A stretch of 64,000 bases of DNA, taken from the NCBI RefSeq assembly GCF_014839805.1, contig NC_051117.1, forward strand, positions 9,548,001 to 9,612,000, given 5' to 3'. This DNA comes from Manduca sexta. Taxonomy: Eukaryota > Arthropoda > Insecta > Lepidoptera > Sphingidae. Below, piece after piece: positions 21,666-34,796 of the stretch. Positions within the stretch are counted from its first letter, which is position 1, and each line of letters opens with the position of its first letter. The translations under genes and the position numbers were made by a program. Below the pieces are notes generated by a model. That model searched no databases, was not told the origin of the DNA, and was given only the letters and a program-made list of their open reading frames with translations.

Positions 21666-23949
21666 TAAATGTTAAGTAGTTTTATTTCAATGATTTTTCC
21701 ATTTTACTTAAATATCGTAAAACAGTGGACACACACAGTCGAATCTTCCGCAAAGTGCAACAGTGTTTGTGTTATTTTGATCTGTGTTCAACTTTGTACG
21801 GGCGATCTGAAAGTATACATTTGTACGTTTGTTATTTGCAATTCTTATTAAGATAAATATTTTAAGATATCCGACGGCTTTTGTTTCTAATGTTAGTATT
21901 TATTGAATAAGATTTAACGAAATTGTGATAGCTTCAAAATCTTCTCTTTGAAGAATCAATCTTGTAGAAGGAAATTGAGACTAGGTATGGTTAAAGGATG
22001 ATAAAGAAAAAAATCTAATATAAATTTTTCCCTCATTGTTCCATGCCTAATCGTTGATGTCTCATTCTTTTCCAGTGACCGTCTTAAGCCGAGGTTTACC
22101 CATAAGTGGGTTCCGCTCAGCATGGTCGCTTAATTTTCAAGGGTTGCGAGCGCCTAAAGGGCTCACCCAAGTTCGTGAGTTTGTATAAGTCTACCCTACT
22201 CGGGCTAACAAACGTAAGTCAGGTTAAAAAAAGTCAAAAATATAAAAAATTTGATTCGCGATACATTTTCATGAACAAGTTATTTTTCAGTAACTGAGTA
22301 ACTGATAACATTTTGCAAAAATACTTCATCTTAATCGGCATAAAGATCTGATATTAAAGGAATGATATAAAATAGGAATTTAGAAAATTATGAATAAAAT
22401 CTTAAATCACTAGCCTTAGAGTTAATTTTCCATTGAAACTATACACCTCGCACACTGCAAAACTTAAAACGCTTAACTATTAATGCAACAAAAACTTTAT
22501 CATTACTAAAATAAGACACAAAACAACTTTTGTAACGCATTCACTTTAAATTTATCTTCATAATTCAAAAGACAGTAAATCAAAACGTTATTTTCACAGA
22601 AATTTAATGAAAGCCGGTTAGTGACCTTTCGTGTATACTCCGCGTTGAATTTTATCTACTTATGTTAATAAGGCCCGACTGTACTGAAAGTCTGGTCTTT
22701 AGATATTATTCAGAAGGCATTCATTATGAGTTGATAACGCAATTTGTCTGATAAGACTTAAAGGGTTCTAAGAACGCATCTTTCTATGAAAAGGCTTACG
22801 GTGTATGGTTCTAGAAGACGAAGATTAGATCACTTTTAGTCTCCGAAATTCAAACATCTAAACTACAAAATGTACGATGCATTTTCTAACCTAAGAATTA
22901 ATTATTGCTTCTTATTTATTATTTCATAATAACGATAAAAATGTAATTAATGTAAGAGAGTTCTATTCCGCCTTGGGGGCATATCCGTCTTTTTGGAATT
23001 TCATTTTAATCAAAGGACAGCTTTGAAAGCCGTATATAGGTAAATAAAATTATATGTACGTGTAGTGATTATAATTCATATTATATTAACATTTCTAATA
23101 CTGATAAATGTTATAAGATTTACTTAAAAAAGATACTTGATGTTGTTTCGAATGAGTATAAGACTTCAATTCTTATTATTATTCTTACCTATAAATTAGC
23201 AAGTGCCATCAAAATGGGTGAAACTATGTAACCTTTACAATGTCTTGCAAACAAATAAATATTAAAAAAGCTCGTCAATACATTTGAAAAAGTTCATTGA
23301 TTTGAAAATACTATTTAAAATCTATATTGTGGCAACTGTTTCCCATATGAACGATGTATTTCATTTAAACAAAGAAATTGGGATTAAACATTCCCTTCGC
23401 TACCAATAATATATTAATAAAAATATGGTAACATATACCGAGTCTTACCTTACATAAAAATTAAAAATATACTACACTAATACCCCACGCACGGTCTCTT
23501 TAAAAAATACTTTTAGGCTTGAGCATCAAACCCAAGTCCACACCAAGTGTGGTGTTTAGAGTTTAAGTTAGACTTGCTACTATGTAGAGTGCTACACTAA
23601 CACTCGCTAGTTATTTCTAAAACAAATAAACCTTTGCAAATATGAAACGTCCAATGGAATTTGTATCACAAACAGGTAAAACTCGATTTAATTAGAGATA
23701 TCCGTTCCGATTGTTATTCTGATCAGGCGTGGAATCGCAACGTACCTTTGAGATACTTCCTAATTGGCGTGTTTCATGCTCCCACAGTGTAGACAGTACT
23801 CGACAGGATGAGCTACAGAAAAAATATAAGATACTGAATATCATTTAATATTAAGTGGTAGCAGCCTGTAAGACAGCACTGCAATAGGTAGATATTGATT
23901 TGTGTATTAATATAATTATGTCATGTAAGGTGTATATCTTTGCGTGTAT
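21666..23949. other. AT-rich intergenic DNA
   Basis: 2.3 kb with no gene, RNA or repeat I can support. A GC-richer patch at 22080-22210 looks unique. Confidence 0.5.
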
Positions 23950-24095
23950 TCTTTATGAGTTATAGCTATAATTCACAAAGATTACACACATAATTTTAGA
24001 AAATTCAGAGATGTGTCTTGGAATTTGATTCTGCACACATACGCCTCGGCAGTCCTTTCCACCCACAATTAGGCTATCACCGCTTAAAATATGTG
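23950..24095 (-). repeat. SINE family 2, head only
   Basis: Contains the tRNA-like head and B-box region of family 2. The body downstream of the AAAATTATGTGTGTAATC region is missing. Confidence 0.6.
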
Positions 24096-24138
24096 CACAT
24101 AACAATAAACATTTTGATATTAATATAATAAACGTTTT

Positions 24139-24455
24139 TTTATTAGGTATTGCTTTGAATGACGAGACGAGCTTGCCGTTCGCCTGATGGTAAGCGATAA
24201 GACCGCCCATAAATAGCAGAGATACCATCCAACACTTTGAATTAAAAAGTATTATTTGGTATTCCACAGCGCTTTCCATCCAGAGACATGAGATGTTAAG
24301 TCTTATTATGTCCAGTAGTTACACTGGCTACAATGTCCTTCAAACCGGAACACAACAGTGACTACACACTGCTGCTTGACGGCAGAAATAGACATTGCGG
24401 TGGTACCTACCCAGACGGACTCTCACATATGAGAGACCTACCACCAGTAAAACGT
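24139..24455 (-). repeat. LINE-type 3' end, family A
   Basis: Well-preserved reverse copy, from a T-rich start (the A tail) to CTCACATATGAGAGACC. Confidence 0.7.
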
Positions 24456-24714
24456 ATTTACGTAGATGTAAGACATCAAAATAAAATTAGTTTTCGAATT
24501 ATATCAAGGTTTTTTATATTTTAGTTATTTCCCGACGCGAGTTTCGAAGCTTCGAGAGGAACTTTCTGAAAAAAATCAAATATAAGGCCATGATAAAATC
24601 TAGAAAACTAGTTATATTTCGACTTTTATATTAAATTACTAAAGTGTGAAAGAAGAACTAAAAAGATTTGTTGAGTCTCTTCGTTGATCAGCATTATTTT
24701 GCTGACCCACGAAG

Positions 24715-24935
24715 ACGAACCCGGATAGCGACCACCGTACACAAGGTGTTAAAACCCGCCACAGTGGCGCACGTAAGTGTGTCGCGTTCCGGGATCAGCC
24801 TGTGTATATCCGGCTCCAACAGGGCGGCATAATTGTGTCGACTGCCGAGGGGAATCATCTCTCGTCAGTCGACATTCTATTGGACCCCACTTCACTACCA
24901 TTAGATGCAGTGGGGTCATATTTCCGTGCCTTTAG
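24715..24935 (-). repeat. Interspersed repeat, family B
   Basis: Reverse copy with GTCAGTCGACATTCTATTGG and GCGTTCCGGGATCAGCCTG. Confidence 0.6.
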
Positions 24936-25082
24936 AAGAAAAACATTTAACTCACTCCAATGTTAGGATATATGACAGTTTTTAAGTATATTCTAGAAGA
25001 TATTTATATTCATTTTTATAACTAAAAGCCTGCCCGACTACAACCTTCTTTGAGGGATCCAAATAATGTTAATAAACAAACA

Positions 25083-25280
25083 ATTTTTGATCTCAAGTTC
25101 GAATCCTGGGTCGTGCAACGTAATATAGTTTTTTTTTATTTCAGGTTCAGTCCGGGGTCTGGACCTAGTGCCGGATATGGTGAAAGGTTTGCCTTCTATT
25201 GCATCATATGACGAATATATATTGTGTAAAGTTGCACCTCTGCCTACCCCCTCGAAATAAAACACGTAAGTTTATGTGTG
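25083..25280 (+). repeat. tRNA-derived SINE, family 1, diverged
   Basis: B-box AGTTCGAATCCTGGGTCG, then a body related to 4639-4890 that ends in CCCCCTCGAAATAAAAC. Confidence 0.65.
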
Positions 25281-26254
25281 TGTTCAAATGTTGTTCGATC
25301 AATTGTTCGAAACTAAGAACTCAAAATTAGATTAACTTATTTTTTTCCTTTTTCAATGTTCATGCCATATGGTTGTAAGATATTACCTACCTAGAGTGAT
25401 AAGACCGCCATTTGTACTAATTTTATAAGTGGATATACTTCGTATTTTTTCTGCATGTAGTACATATGTACAATAAAGAAATAAATAAATATATTAAGTA
25501 AGCAAAATAGAAGACAATTTCCCTGAAATATAAGAACTTTATTAAAATTTAAGGATTTTGATAATGGCGACCGCTCGGCCCAAGAGAGGCTAAATCTTGC
25601 CGAGGGTCGGAGATCGCGTTACAAATTATTTCTGATATTAATTACAGCTGTAATTGATTGTTAACCTCATTATATTACCGTTTTGAGTTTCATTACTGAA
25701 TCTGTGAATTATTGTAATTTTTTTGTAATGCTGTATGACCAAGTAATGGAATTATTGTAGATTTCTTCGAAGAGCGGTATGGCCAAATAACGACATAAAA
25801 TTCTATGTTCACTATATTCTTTTATATACAGCATACACTAGTAATCAAATAAGTGGTTCGCAGGATGCTAAAGGACCCCACCCGCCCACAGACGCCCACA
25901 ATACAAAGAGACGTATGCATGCCGGTCTTCAAGGAAAGGAATAAATAGGTGGTCAGCCCTCGTAAATCTCACTCTACTAAATGCAACCAGAAGGCATTCA
26001 TGTCAGCTTTCTTTAATGTGACTGGTCAATTTAATCTATTAAAAAAAACACATCATTATTTTTTATTTATTTATTTCTACATATATTATAACATCATAAC
26101 AGTTGAAACTAATGCGATGTTATACAGATTTAATTTTAACAATTTATTTCAATATATTATGGCTGAAGGGGAAGGCATAGGTGCAACCACGGCACCGAAT
26201 TATGCTTGCAGCATATATATATGTTAACAGCGTTGTGGCTATATATCTTTTTTT
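25281..26254. other. AT-rich intergenic DNA
   Basis: No supported feature. The 92-codon open frame at 25949-26227 runs into a family A copy and has no motif. Confidence 0.5.
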
Positions 26255-26550
26255 TATTGCTTTTAATGACGAGACGAGCTTGCCGGTCGCCTGATGGTAA
26301 GCGATACGACGGCTCATAAACAGTAGAAACACCATCCAACACCTTGAATTATAAAGTATTGTTTGGTATTCCACTGCGCTCACCATCCTGAGACATCAGA
26401 TGTTAAGTCTCATTGTGTCCAGTAGTTACACTGGCTACAATGTTCTTCAAACCGAAACACAACACTGACTACACACTGTTGCTTGGCAGAAATAGACATT
26501 GCGTTGGTACCTACCCAGACGGACTCTCACATATGAGACATCTATCCCCA
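26255..26550 (-). repeat. LINE-type 3' end, family A
   Basis: Reverse copy with the A tail (T run at 26250-26256). It is colinear with 24139-24455. Confidence 0.7.
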
Positions 26551-27904
26551 GTAAATATAATATCTACTACTTATGTAAGCTAAGAACAATTACAATCCTG
26601 CCAACGACATCAATACAAGCGTGAACATCATCAGAAGTTCCAAAAATACCTTCACAACGCATTGTCAATTTCTTTTCCTCCAGTAATTTAAATCAGTACA
26701 AAAATGTCGGCCCCGTTCTCCCCTTCACGTCAAATAAGGTGGAATAAACGCGCCAACGTCTTTGATATTTAGCTTATCAAAAAGCGGATGGAACGATCAT
26801 TCATTTTGATTTGATGTCATATGAAAGTAAAAGGTGTTGTAGAAATACGGTGTTACTAATAACTTGATATAAAGGTGGCTGATGTGTGCCTCATTGGTAG
26901 CGAAAAATAAAATCGATTCATTTTTTATCAATAATTCAGGATAGTGATCCTAAAATCATGAGTATGCAGTACTGCTGGACATGGCACGCATCGTGAGAAG
27001 ATTTCTTACTTTAAATCTCTAACCATGAGTGGCTTTGGTCTTAAGCTTTGTCATCGAAGGATAATTCCTTTGTTTATATTTTATATACATATTTTTTTTA
27101 AATACTTTTTAAATGTGTGTGTTACTTGCCCGTCTATTTGTTCAAATAAAAGATAATTCCAACGAGATGCTAGCGTCTATAATTTAACCACACATCGGCG
27201 CTGTTGTTCTGCGAAGTGTAAGAACGCTCGGTGAACTGTGAAATATTTGAACCACTGCCTACCCTTTCAGAGATATAAGAATGAGCTTATGTTATTTCAG
27301 GTTACGGAAGCGTGAAAATGATACAATTGGGTGAAGTTAAATTTATTCAAATGTCACCAAGGTAAATATATTTTTTTTATTTGTAGGATGCGCCGGGAAT
27401 CCTGAATATATATTACACGGTACAGTGACCCCACCTGATAGTAATTGTAGTGGTATCCAATGGAATGTCGACTGACGAGAAATGGTTACCCCTCATGCAA
27501 CAAAATTAACAATGTAATATCTATTGTCTTTAAAACACCCATAATCCTAGAAAATTATAACGGGAAAGAGTGTTTGAACCTTCACAACATTTAAAAATAG
27601 AACACAAAATTTTAAAATGGATTTACATGCTTTTATTAAGTACACGTGCACTCAACATTAATTCCACGTGCACTAAATAAGGGAATAGTGCGGCACAATA
27701 CAAAGGAGCATATTTTTGTGTATGAACGGGAGCGGTCTGTAGTTTGACGCATTATTTATGATGACAATACAGCGGGCGCCGCAGATTGGCCAATTACATT
27801 AGTGGATCAGCCCATACAGACAGTTGCAGTGTGTACAGTGAAACAAAAGTCATTTGTTATAAGTCGAGCGCGAAGTACTTATAAGGTTTTAGTCATAGAC
27901 TCAC
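26551..27904. other. Intergenic DNA
   Basis: Holds a family B fragment. 27200-27300 resembles a strongly diverged SINE family 1 body. 26690-26790 and 27715-27800 are unique and GC-richer. No gene seen. Confidence 0.45.
27400..27500 (+). repeat. Interspersed repeat, family B, fragment
   Basis: First 100 bp only, through GAATGTCGACTGACGAGA. Confidence 0.5.
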
Positions 27905-28318
27905 GGCTTTTATCCTCGGAAGGGATAGGCAGAGGTGCAACTAGTGCTACCACTTTCAGCCGTGTGTATTCCGTCTCACAATGTGATAGGAGACAAGCTT
28001 ATTGCTAAATTTGGTATAAATTCCAGACTCTGGGCTGACACTACATAGATAGACCCAGTATCTTTGGGCGACTCGGTGATCGGAGTCGAGACCTCAGGGC
28101 CCTTATTCTGTATGATAGTGTAAACGCGTAACGCGGCCGTATCATGTTATCTTCGAGAAATGTGCGTGGAACGGTATTCTGTAAGCCAAATTTCTATAGT
28201 CCTAAACATGTTGCGTTGTGTTCCGTGCTTGTTACACACTGTTAAAATAACGTGCGGGATATAGAATAATGCCCCAGCACTGTAGTCATACTGTATGACA
28301 TTTACGCAATTGAGGCAG
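27905..28318 (-). repeat. tRNA-derived SINE, family 1, split by MITE
   Basis: Matches 45262-45512 up to ACCTCAG at 28096, and resumes after 28275 with a degraded tRNA head ending in TTGAGGCAGT. The 180 bp between are the MITE-like insertion. Confidence 0.6.
28097..28275. mobile_element. MITE-like insertion in a SINE
   Basis: Imperfect ends (CCTTATTCTGTATGAT against CATTATTCTATATCCC) at the exact point where the SINE 27905-28318 is interrupted. CAG is found on both sides and may be the target duplication. Confidence 0.5.
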
Positions 28319-28621
28319 TCTAAGGTTTTATTATAAAAAAATATATATTTAGACAAATACACGATTACACGTCATCAAAAATTTATGACGTATACTGAAC
28401 GTTTGAGGTAAAATGTATATTTAGATAGAATCGCGTTCACGGATGATCACTGATGAGGTTTCAATTATTTTTCCTTCTGTCATTTGCTTTTGGGGGTAAT
28501 GTGACCTCCTTATGAGGAACTGCATATGAGTTACGATGTGGAGAGGGTTAGTTAAAATTAAGGGTACATGTTGATGCCGCAACAGCTTAATACCTTTTGG
28601 TGTATCTGAATTTATATATTT

Positions 28622-28840
28622 AGTAGCTTTTGTTCGCGACTTCGCCCACGTGAAGGAGTTTTCCGGGATAAAAGTCCAGCTATATATTTTCCCGGGACAG
28701 TAAGTAGTCAATAATCTTCCCAGGCTCTTAAACTATCTCCATACCAAATTTCATAATAATCCGTTCAGTAGATTTTCAGAAAATCGATAACATACAGACA
28801 GACATACAAGATTACTTTGTTTTATAATATGTATCGATTT
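28622..28840 (-). mobile_element. Helitron 3' fragment
   Basis: Same segment as 4205-4420 (minus-strand TTTGGTATGGAGATAGTTTA, then GGGCGAAGTCGCGAACAAAA). The 5' end is missing. Confidence 0.6.
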
Positions 28841-29352
28841 ACAGGTTTATTCTACACAAAAATCTATAACTTAATAATAAAAATAAAACACAGAGGTGGT
28901 AAAATTGGTGTCGTCGCTCGAGGCAAACTCGGATAACTATTGCGACAAGAATTTTAAGTGGTGTATCATTGTATCATTGTGGTGTAATGTGCGTAGTTAA
29001 ATTACTGCAGTGCTCTCAACACGGCTCCCCTCGTGTCCTCTCAGGGTAAACATGCACTCACACGGAGTGGCGGTCGACTAAATATTTCACGGCTTATAAA
29101 AAATTTGTTTTTAATTCCACCAGTAGGCGAGGAACCATTTTTATAAAGCTATATTTTGGTAACTATCTTAAGTTTTCTAGCTTGATAAAAGAATCTCAGA
29201 GGCAAGTAAAGGTATTCAAGTATAAATAGTATTCAACGGAACGTTTAGTGTACATAGTGGGAACTGGAAACCACATTATAAATCTAAATCTATTTAGATT
29301 TTATATATATGCAAGTGCCTTGTGATTCTTATTCAAATCAAGTATTTAAATA
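28841..29352. other. Intergenic DNA left of the mariner
   Basis: 500 bp with no feature I can name. Confidence 0.5.
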
Positions 29353-30656
29353 CCTAGTCTTGCCATAAATATTGTAATAAAGAAAAAAGAAAATTGTTAA
29401 CTGCAAATAACATTTATTACTTTTACAGTGTGTCAGTTTAATACATAAATATAAAACAATTAAAAATATAAAAAGCTTATTCGAAGTGGTCTCCATTGGC
29501 TGCAATACAGTCCTTTAAACGATGAGGCCAGTTATCAATAGAAGCACGCACTCTTTCCATGGGAAAATTCTTCACTGCCAATCGTATAGATTGTTTTAGG
29601 GACTCAAATTATCATGGCGTTTAGAGCAAGCTGTACTCTCTAAAACTGACCACAAATCATAATCCAGCGGATTAAGATCGGGACTAGACGACGGCCAGTC
29701 TTCAGCTCTGATGAAGTCCGAAACGTTCGTTTCCAACCAAGACTGCGTGGACCGAGCTTTATGACCCGGCGCCGAGTCTTGCTGGAAGGACCATACTTGG
29801 TTATTGAACATGGTGATGTTAAGGGGCTTAACTACCTTCTCAAGAATGGTATCTTGATACACTTGTGCCGATGTTTTGATACCTTTTCACAAAAATATGG
29901 CTCAGTCACTCCTTCATAGCTAACACCCCACCAAACCATCACTGAAGTCGGATAATGTCCACGTTGCACTCTGTCGACTAATTGGGAAGCTTCCTTAGAG
30001 CTTTGAGCATAAATACGGTCATTTTGTTTGTTAAAATGTTGCTCAATTGTAAAAATTTTCTCATCCGTAAACAAAATTTTTCTGTGACCTCCCTTTGCGT
30101 ACCGCTTCAGTAGTTGTTTCGATTTTACCACCCTATTCTTCTTTAAATTATCAGTTAAGAAATGGCCAGTGCGTCTCTTATAGGCTGCAAGTCCTAAGTC
30201 ATCTTTTAAAATACGCGACATGGTTCTAGGTGCTATCTTCATTTCCCGAGATAAAATCTTTTGCTTTCGGACAGGATTTCTTCGAATTCTTTCCCTTACT
30301 GCTTTGACCACCTTTTTCGTACGAACACTACGTGGACGGCCAGATCTTTTCTGTCACAAACAGAGGAGGTCTCATTGTACCTATTAATAGCCCGGTACAC
30401 AAACATTTTACTAATACCAAGTGTATGGAGAGTTTTAAAAATTGCATTTGGCTCCATACCTACTTTGTGTAATGCTATCACAGCGATTCGGTTCTCTTTA
30501 TCACCCCACACCATTTTAATATCGCAAAATATTTTACAATGTATTGGCGCCAAAATGAGAAAACACAATGAACAATCGTATAAAAATGACAGATTCGAAA
30601 TTCAAATGTAATATTTTTTTATAATTAAGTGTAACAGTATTTATGGCCAGACTAAG
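29353..30656 (-). mobile_element. DD37D mariner (maT-type), full length, transposase broken
   Basis: 1,304-bp element whose ends read CCTAGTCTTGCCATAAATA and CTTAGTCTGGCCATAAATA (terminal inverted repeats of about 25 bp with a few mismatches). TA lies outside both ends (29351-29352, 30657-30658), the normal Tc1/mariner target duplication. It contains a transposase pseudogene on the minus strand. Confidence 0.9.
29477..30514 (-). pseudogene. mariner transposase (DD37D)
   Basis: Tc1/mariner transposases cut and rejoin DNA at the terminal repeats. The remnant starts MVWGDKENRIAVIALHK and has an N-terminal helix-turn-helix region. The catalytic residues are in LFTDEKIF (first Asp), FQQDSAPGHKA (second) and SPDLNPLDYDLW (third). 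Counting between the second and third Asp gives 37 residues, the maT-type spacing. Three single-base frameshifts split it, near 30,345, 29,880 and 29,610. The last part still reads to a stop at 29477-29479. All catalytic Asp codons survive, so decay is moderate. Confidence 0.9.
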
Positions 30657-30759
30657 TATATTTGTTAGTTATAACATAATTTAAATTTGATATTATTTCA
30701 TAAAAATATACTATTTTGTACACGTTACACATTATAAAATAATATTATACTGTCTTAAG

Positions 30760-30774
30760 CCCCCCCCCCCCCCC
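30760..30774 (+). repeat. 15-base poly-C tract
   Basis: Uninterrupted run of C, about 100 bp beyond the mariner, at the edge of a repeat that continues to 30950. Confidence 0.9.
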
Positions 30775-30950
30775 TCGAGTAAATGACTGCGCATACGGTC
30801 CCACCTTGCCGCACTACACCTTTCTAAAATACTAATCGTGAAATGTTTTTTTCGATTCGAACCAATAGTTCTTAAGATTAGCGCGTTCAAACAATGAAAT
30901 AAACTTTTCAGCTTTATATAATAGTATAGTATATAACTATATGCACGACA
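30775..30950. repeat. Interspersed repeat shared with the window start
   Basis: GCGCGTTCAAACAA and CTTTTCAGCTTTATATAATAG match 200-240 (GCGCGTTCAAACAAACTC, then CTTCAGCTTTACATAATAG). Unnamed transposon tail. Confidence 0.45.
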
Positions 30951-31344
30951 TTGAGGCCACCTAACATTTGCAACTATCATGGTTATGTCAAATAATAACA
31001 TACAAATGTTGTACTTGTATTAATTTATAATAAATTTAATAATTATATGATAAACATGAAAACCGCAATTTTTATTTCATATTAAAACCAGCATACATTT
31101 GAAAGTATAAACACAAAATAAGTTTTCAAACGCAAACTGTGATAAAAAGCAATAAATAAGTTTTAGCACACCATGTGGGAGAGTTGAAGAGCTAAGAAAT
31201 ATTGGCAAAACTTAATACAAGACCAAATCATTAATCAAAAAATATCATATTAACACACTGTAAAACAAGTTTAAACGTAAGTTCTCCCGTCACTAAAAGT
31301 AATGAAGAACACATCATTTATTATAATAATAATAATAATAATAT

Positions 31345-31657
31345 CAGCCCTGTATTATATACTTGCCCACTGCTGAGCACGGGCCTCCTCTACTACTGAG
31401 AGGGATATGGCCTTAGTCCACCACGGTGGCCTAGTGCGAGTTTGTAGACTTCACACACCTTAGAAATTCTTTTAGAGAACCTCTCAGATGTACAGGTTTC
31501 CTCACGATGTTTTCCTTCACCGTTAAAGCAAACGATAAATTCACAAAGAATACACACATGATTTTTTAGAAAAATCAGAGGTGTGTGCCCTTGGGATTTG
31601 AACCTGCGGACATTCGTCTCGGCAGTCCGTTCCACACCCAACTAGGCTATCGCCGCT
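31345..31657 (-). repeat. tRNA-derived SINE, family 2
   Basis: On the minus strand it begins AGCGGCGATAGCCTAGTTG (A-box-like) and has GGTTCAAATCCC as B-box. The body runs to an ATT/AAT microsatellite tail. Nearly full length; the copy at 34042-34366 matches throughout. Confidence 0.75.
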
Positions 31658-32247
31658 TATATTAACTACATAAATGATATGCATTATCAGTGGACTAAAA
31701 TACAATAGCGCTTATGATTAAACTATAAATATCACAACGAAGTTCGCGTCGCGCATTTTTTGTCAGTTCTACCCAAAACAAGAACAAATTATGGAAAAAA
31801 ATGCTTACTTTTGAAGCTGCACAAATTTGTAACAAAATACCGTCAAGTATAAAAAAAAAAAAAAGTATTTCAAACTAAGTCGGCGTACTAACTTTTTTGT
31901 ATTTTAATATATAAAATGCCTTTCCTCCTAGTGTAAATGAAAAAAACGTTTCATTTCATACGTTCGTTATAAGTATACACTATTTAACTTATTTTTTTAA
32001 CTAATAAATGCATTTTAATCGACTGTCATGGAGACGGGGCGGTCGACGCTCGGGCCCACTCGGGGCCATTTGGGTTGTATTAATCTGAGTTGCTAGGGCT
32101 ATACAGGTATGTATGTATGACTATAGTAAATACTGCGCTGTTTTTATGTGAAATTTTTTTAGTCTATGACGCGTCTATTTGTAAAACGTCATTGATTTCA
32201 ATACATTCAAAGTAAAACTTACTAATATGTTTTAGATAAATTCTGAT

Positions 32248-32416
32248 GTTTCTTAAATTTTCTAATTTCCCGCGCAATTTTTTTAATTTTTTCTTTCATA
32301 AGAACCTTCTTCTGACAATAACAAACACAACAAAAAAAAAATAGTGAAATCGGTCCAGCCGTTCACGTGTGATGGCGTGACCAAGGGAAATAGGGATTAA
32401 TTTTTATATATGTAGA
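32248..32416 (-). mobile_element. Helitron 5' fragment, third family
   Basis: The 5' 170 bp of the family at 43841-44129 (CCTATTTCCCTTGGTCACG, then AGAAGGTTCTTATGAAAG). The 3' part is missing. Confidence 0.65.
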
Positions 32417-33529
32417 TAGATATGACTTCGTGTACAAAAGACTTAAAAAAAGACAATCGATGGCAAAAAAAAGTAAGCCCGGACTTTCTTTCTACCTTTC
32501 TTCTTAAGGTAGTCATCACTTAGGTAGTTAATGAACTGTTGGCAGGTTAGCTACGCTAGGGCTCATACCGTCTTCAACGGAACGCGACGCATTATTTTTT
32601 TATTTTCTCTTAACTGTCAGTCCGAACTGGCTTCTTTGGTTTACCTTGTAATTTTATAACCGACTTCAAAAAAAAGAAGAGGTTATCAATTCGACGTGAA
32701 TGTGTTTTCTTTTTTTGTATGTTTGTTACCTCAGAACTCGCTCATTTAACTAGCTTAATTAAGCACCGACTCCAAAATTGGTATCCATTATATACCTGTT
32801 ATGTGAAATTATTTTTTGGTTTTGAGCCGTTTTTGAAGGCAGTTTAATTTTTTGTTAAAATTATTTTTAGTCCTAATTTAAAATATCCGTATAAATTGAT
32901 TTAAATGTAATTGAGTAACAACAATTCACAAAATACATTGAAACAAAAACTGTTTCATATAAAGAAAATGTTATTACAATAGTAACATTGAACAGTTGGT
33001 AGAGTTGATAGTCTCGTGTGAAAATACAATGGCGGAGGTGCCAGCGCGGCGCTACACTCAGATAAAACAACTCAATTAGACTCTATTCTTTAGGGCGGGA
33101 ATACATGGGGCTTTTGTACAACTCTTTAGTTGGTGTAGAGATGGATTTAGAATATAGGTGACGTTAGAAAAAAGAAAATTAGTACTAATTAGAAGATTCT
33201 AGAAGTATCATGAGTGTCTTGTAAATCTTTAGATTGAGAGAGGCCTAGGGAAGGCAGTAAGGTGTTGGTTTTTGGGAATAATTTGTGCATTTTTTGTAGA
33301 ACCCACGGGGTTCTGAATTATTAGATGTCAAAATGATAAAAAATAAAATTTAAAGAAATTATCACAAATTACTATGTCAATATAACGCTGGCAGATTGTT
33401 ATATTTTATCATTAAACGCGTTAATCTCTAAAACTATTTCATATTTTCGGTAACTTCAGAAACTGCAAACAGAAGCTAATAAACCGAAGTACTTCTAAAT
33501 ATTAAAAATAATCAAAAATAAATTAAGCT
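32417..33529. other. AT-rich intergenic DNA
   Basis: Around 32660-32850 lies a transposon-like stretch (ACCGACTTCAAAAAAAAGAA, a common insect retroelement tail). No gene seen. Confidence 0.4.
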
Positions 33530-33722
33530 ATTTCACATTGTAGCCAGTGCAACTACAGGACATAATATGACTTAACATCTCATCTCACAGGCGAGCGCAG
33601 TGGAATACCAAACAATACTTTATAATTCAAGGTATTGGATGGTGTTTCTACTGTTTATAGGCGATCGTATCGCTTACCATCAAGCGAATGGCACGCTCGT
33701 CTCGTCATTCAAAGCAAAAAAA
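33530..33722 (+). repeat. LINE-type 3' end, family A, short
   Basis: The last 190 bp of family A, from ACATTGTAGCCAGTG to an A-rich end. Confidence 0.65.
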
Positions 33723-34041
33723 AGCCATGTAGAACTCACCTAAAGCCCTCCTCAAATATGTTCCTAAATGATAGCGCATTTGTAGACGCTGTCTAGACGC
33801 CCGTGCCGAACCACGCACAATAAAATAAATTGAGCTTAGTCCCCTGAATTATCTTCTTTGGGGAAAGTGATTTTTTCCCCTAATGCCAGAGATAAGGGTG
33901 GAACGGCCGGCATTTGACCTGCCTTTATGTGTCATCTTTTATTAAGTTTATTAGCAAAAATAGATCGTATGCCGGAATTTTATAGACCGGATAGAAGTTC
34001 AAATTATTCAGTAACTAATAATTTTTTGGAACCGTTGAACA

Positions 34042-34366
34042 TAATAATAATATTAGCCCTGTATTATATACCGTCCCACTGTTGGGTACGGGCTTCCTCT
34101 ATTACTGAGAGGGATTAGGCCTTAGTCCACCACGCTGGCCTAGTGCGAATTGGTAGACTTCAGACACCCTCAAAATTCCTGTAGAGAACTTCTCCTATAT
34201 GCAGGTTTCCTCACGATGTTTGCCTTCACCGTTAAAGCAAGTCATAAATCACAAAGAATACACACATAATATTTAGAAAAGTCAGAGGTGTTTGCCTTTG
34301 GGTTTCGAACCTGTGGTCATTCGTTTCGTCAGACCGTTCCACAACCAACTAAGCTATTGCCGTTGA
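34042..34366 (-). repeat. tRNA-derived SINE, family 2
   Basis: Same family and orientation as 31345-31657, including the AAT-rich tail. It is somewhat diverged (B-box GGTTCGAAACCC). Confidence 0.75.
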
Positions 34367-34796
34367 ACATAGATAAATATAATATTATATAGATAATTAT
34401 AGTTTATTTCCGAAAAAAACCGAAAGGGAGACCAAAAACTACATGGGCAAATGTGTTGCAACGCGACATGGTAACATGCAATGTTTCGGATGACGTCATG
34501 AGTAGGGCGAAGTGAAAGTAAAATGTGAAAAAGATCCCACTGTCATGTGAGAATATTAGTCAGGAAGAGAGAGTGGAAGATAGATAAATACTCTCACTAA
34601 TAGACAATTATAAGATCTCTAACCGACAAGGTTTTATCCTGTATTCATATTTCTATACGACCAGAATTGCGAGCAATCACAACTTAATTATATACCAACG
34701 GTGGAAAGGCTAATTGGCTTAAACGGCATTTTTTTCTTAACTTTTAATTATTTTTAAAAAACAGCAAATAGAGCTATTCTAAATATGTATACAACG

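Noticed and set aside
28421..28711. 96-codon minus-strand frame
   Set aside because: Runs through a Helitron fragment, no motif.
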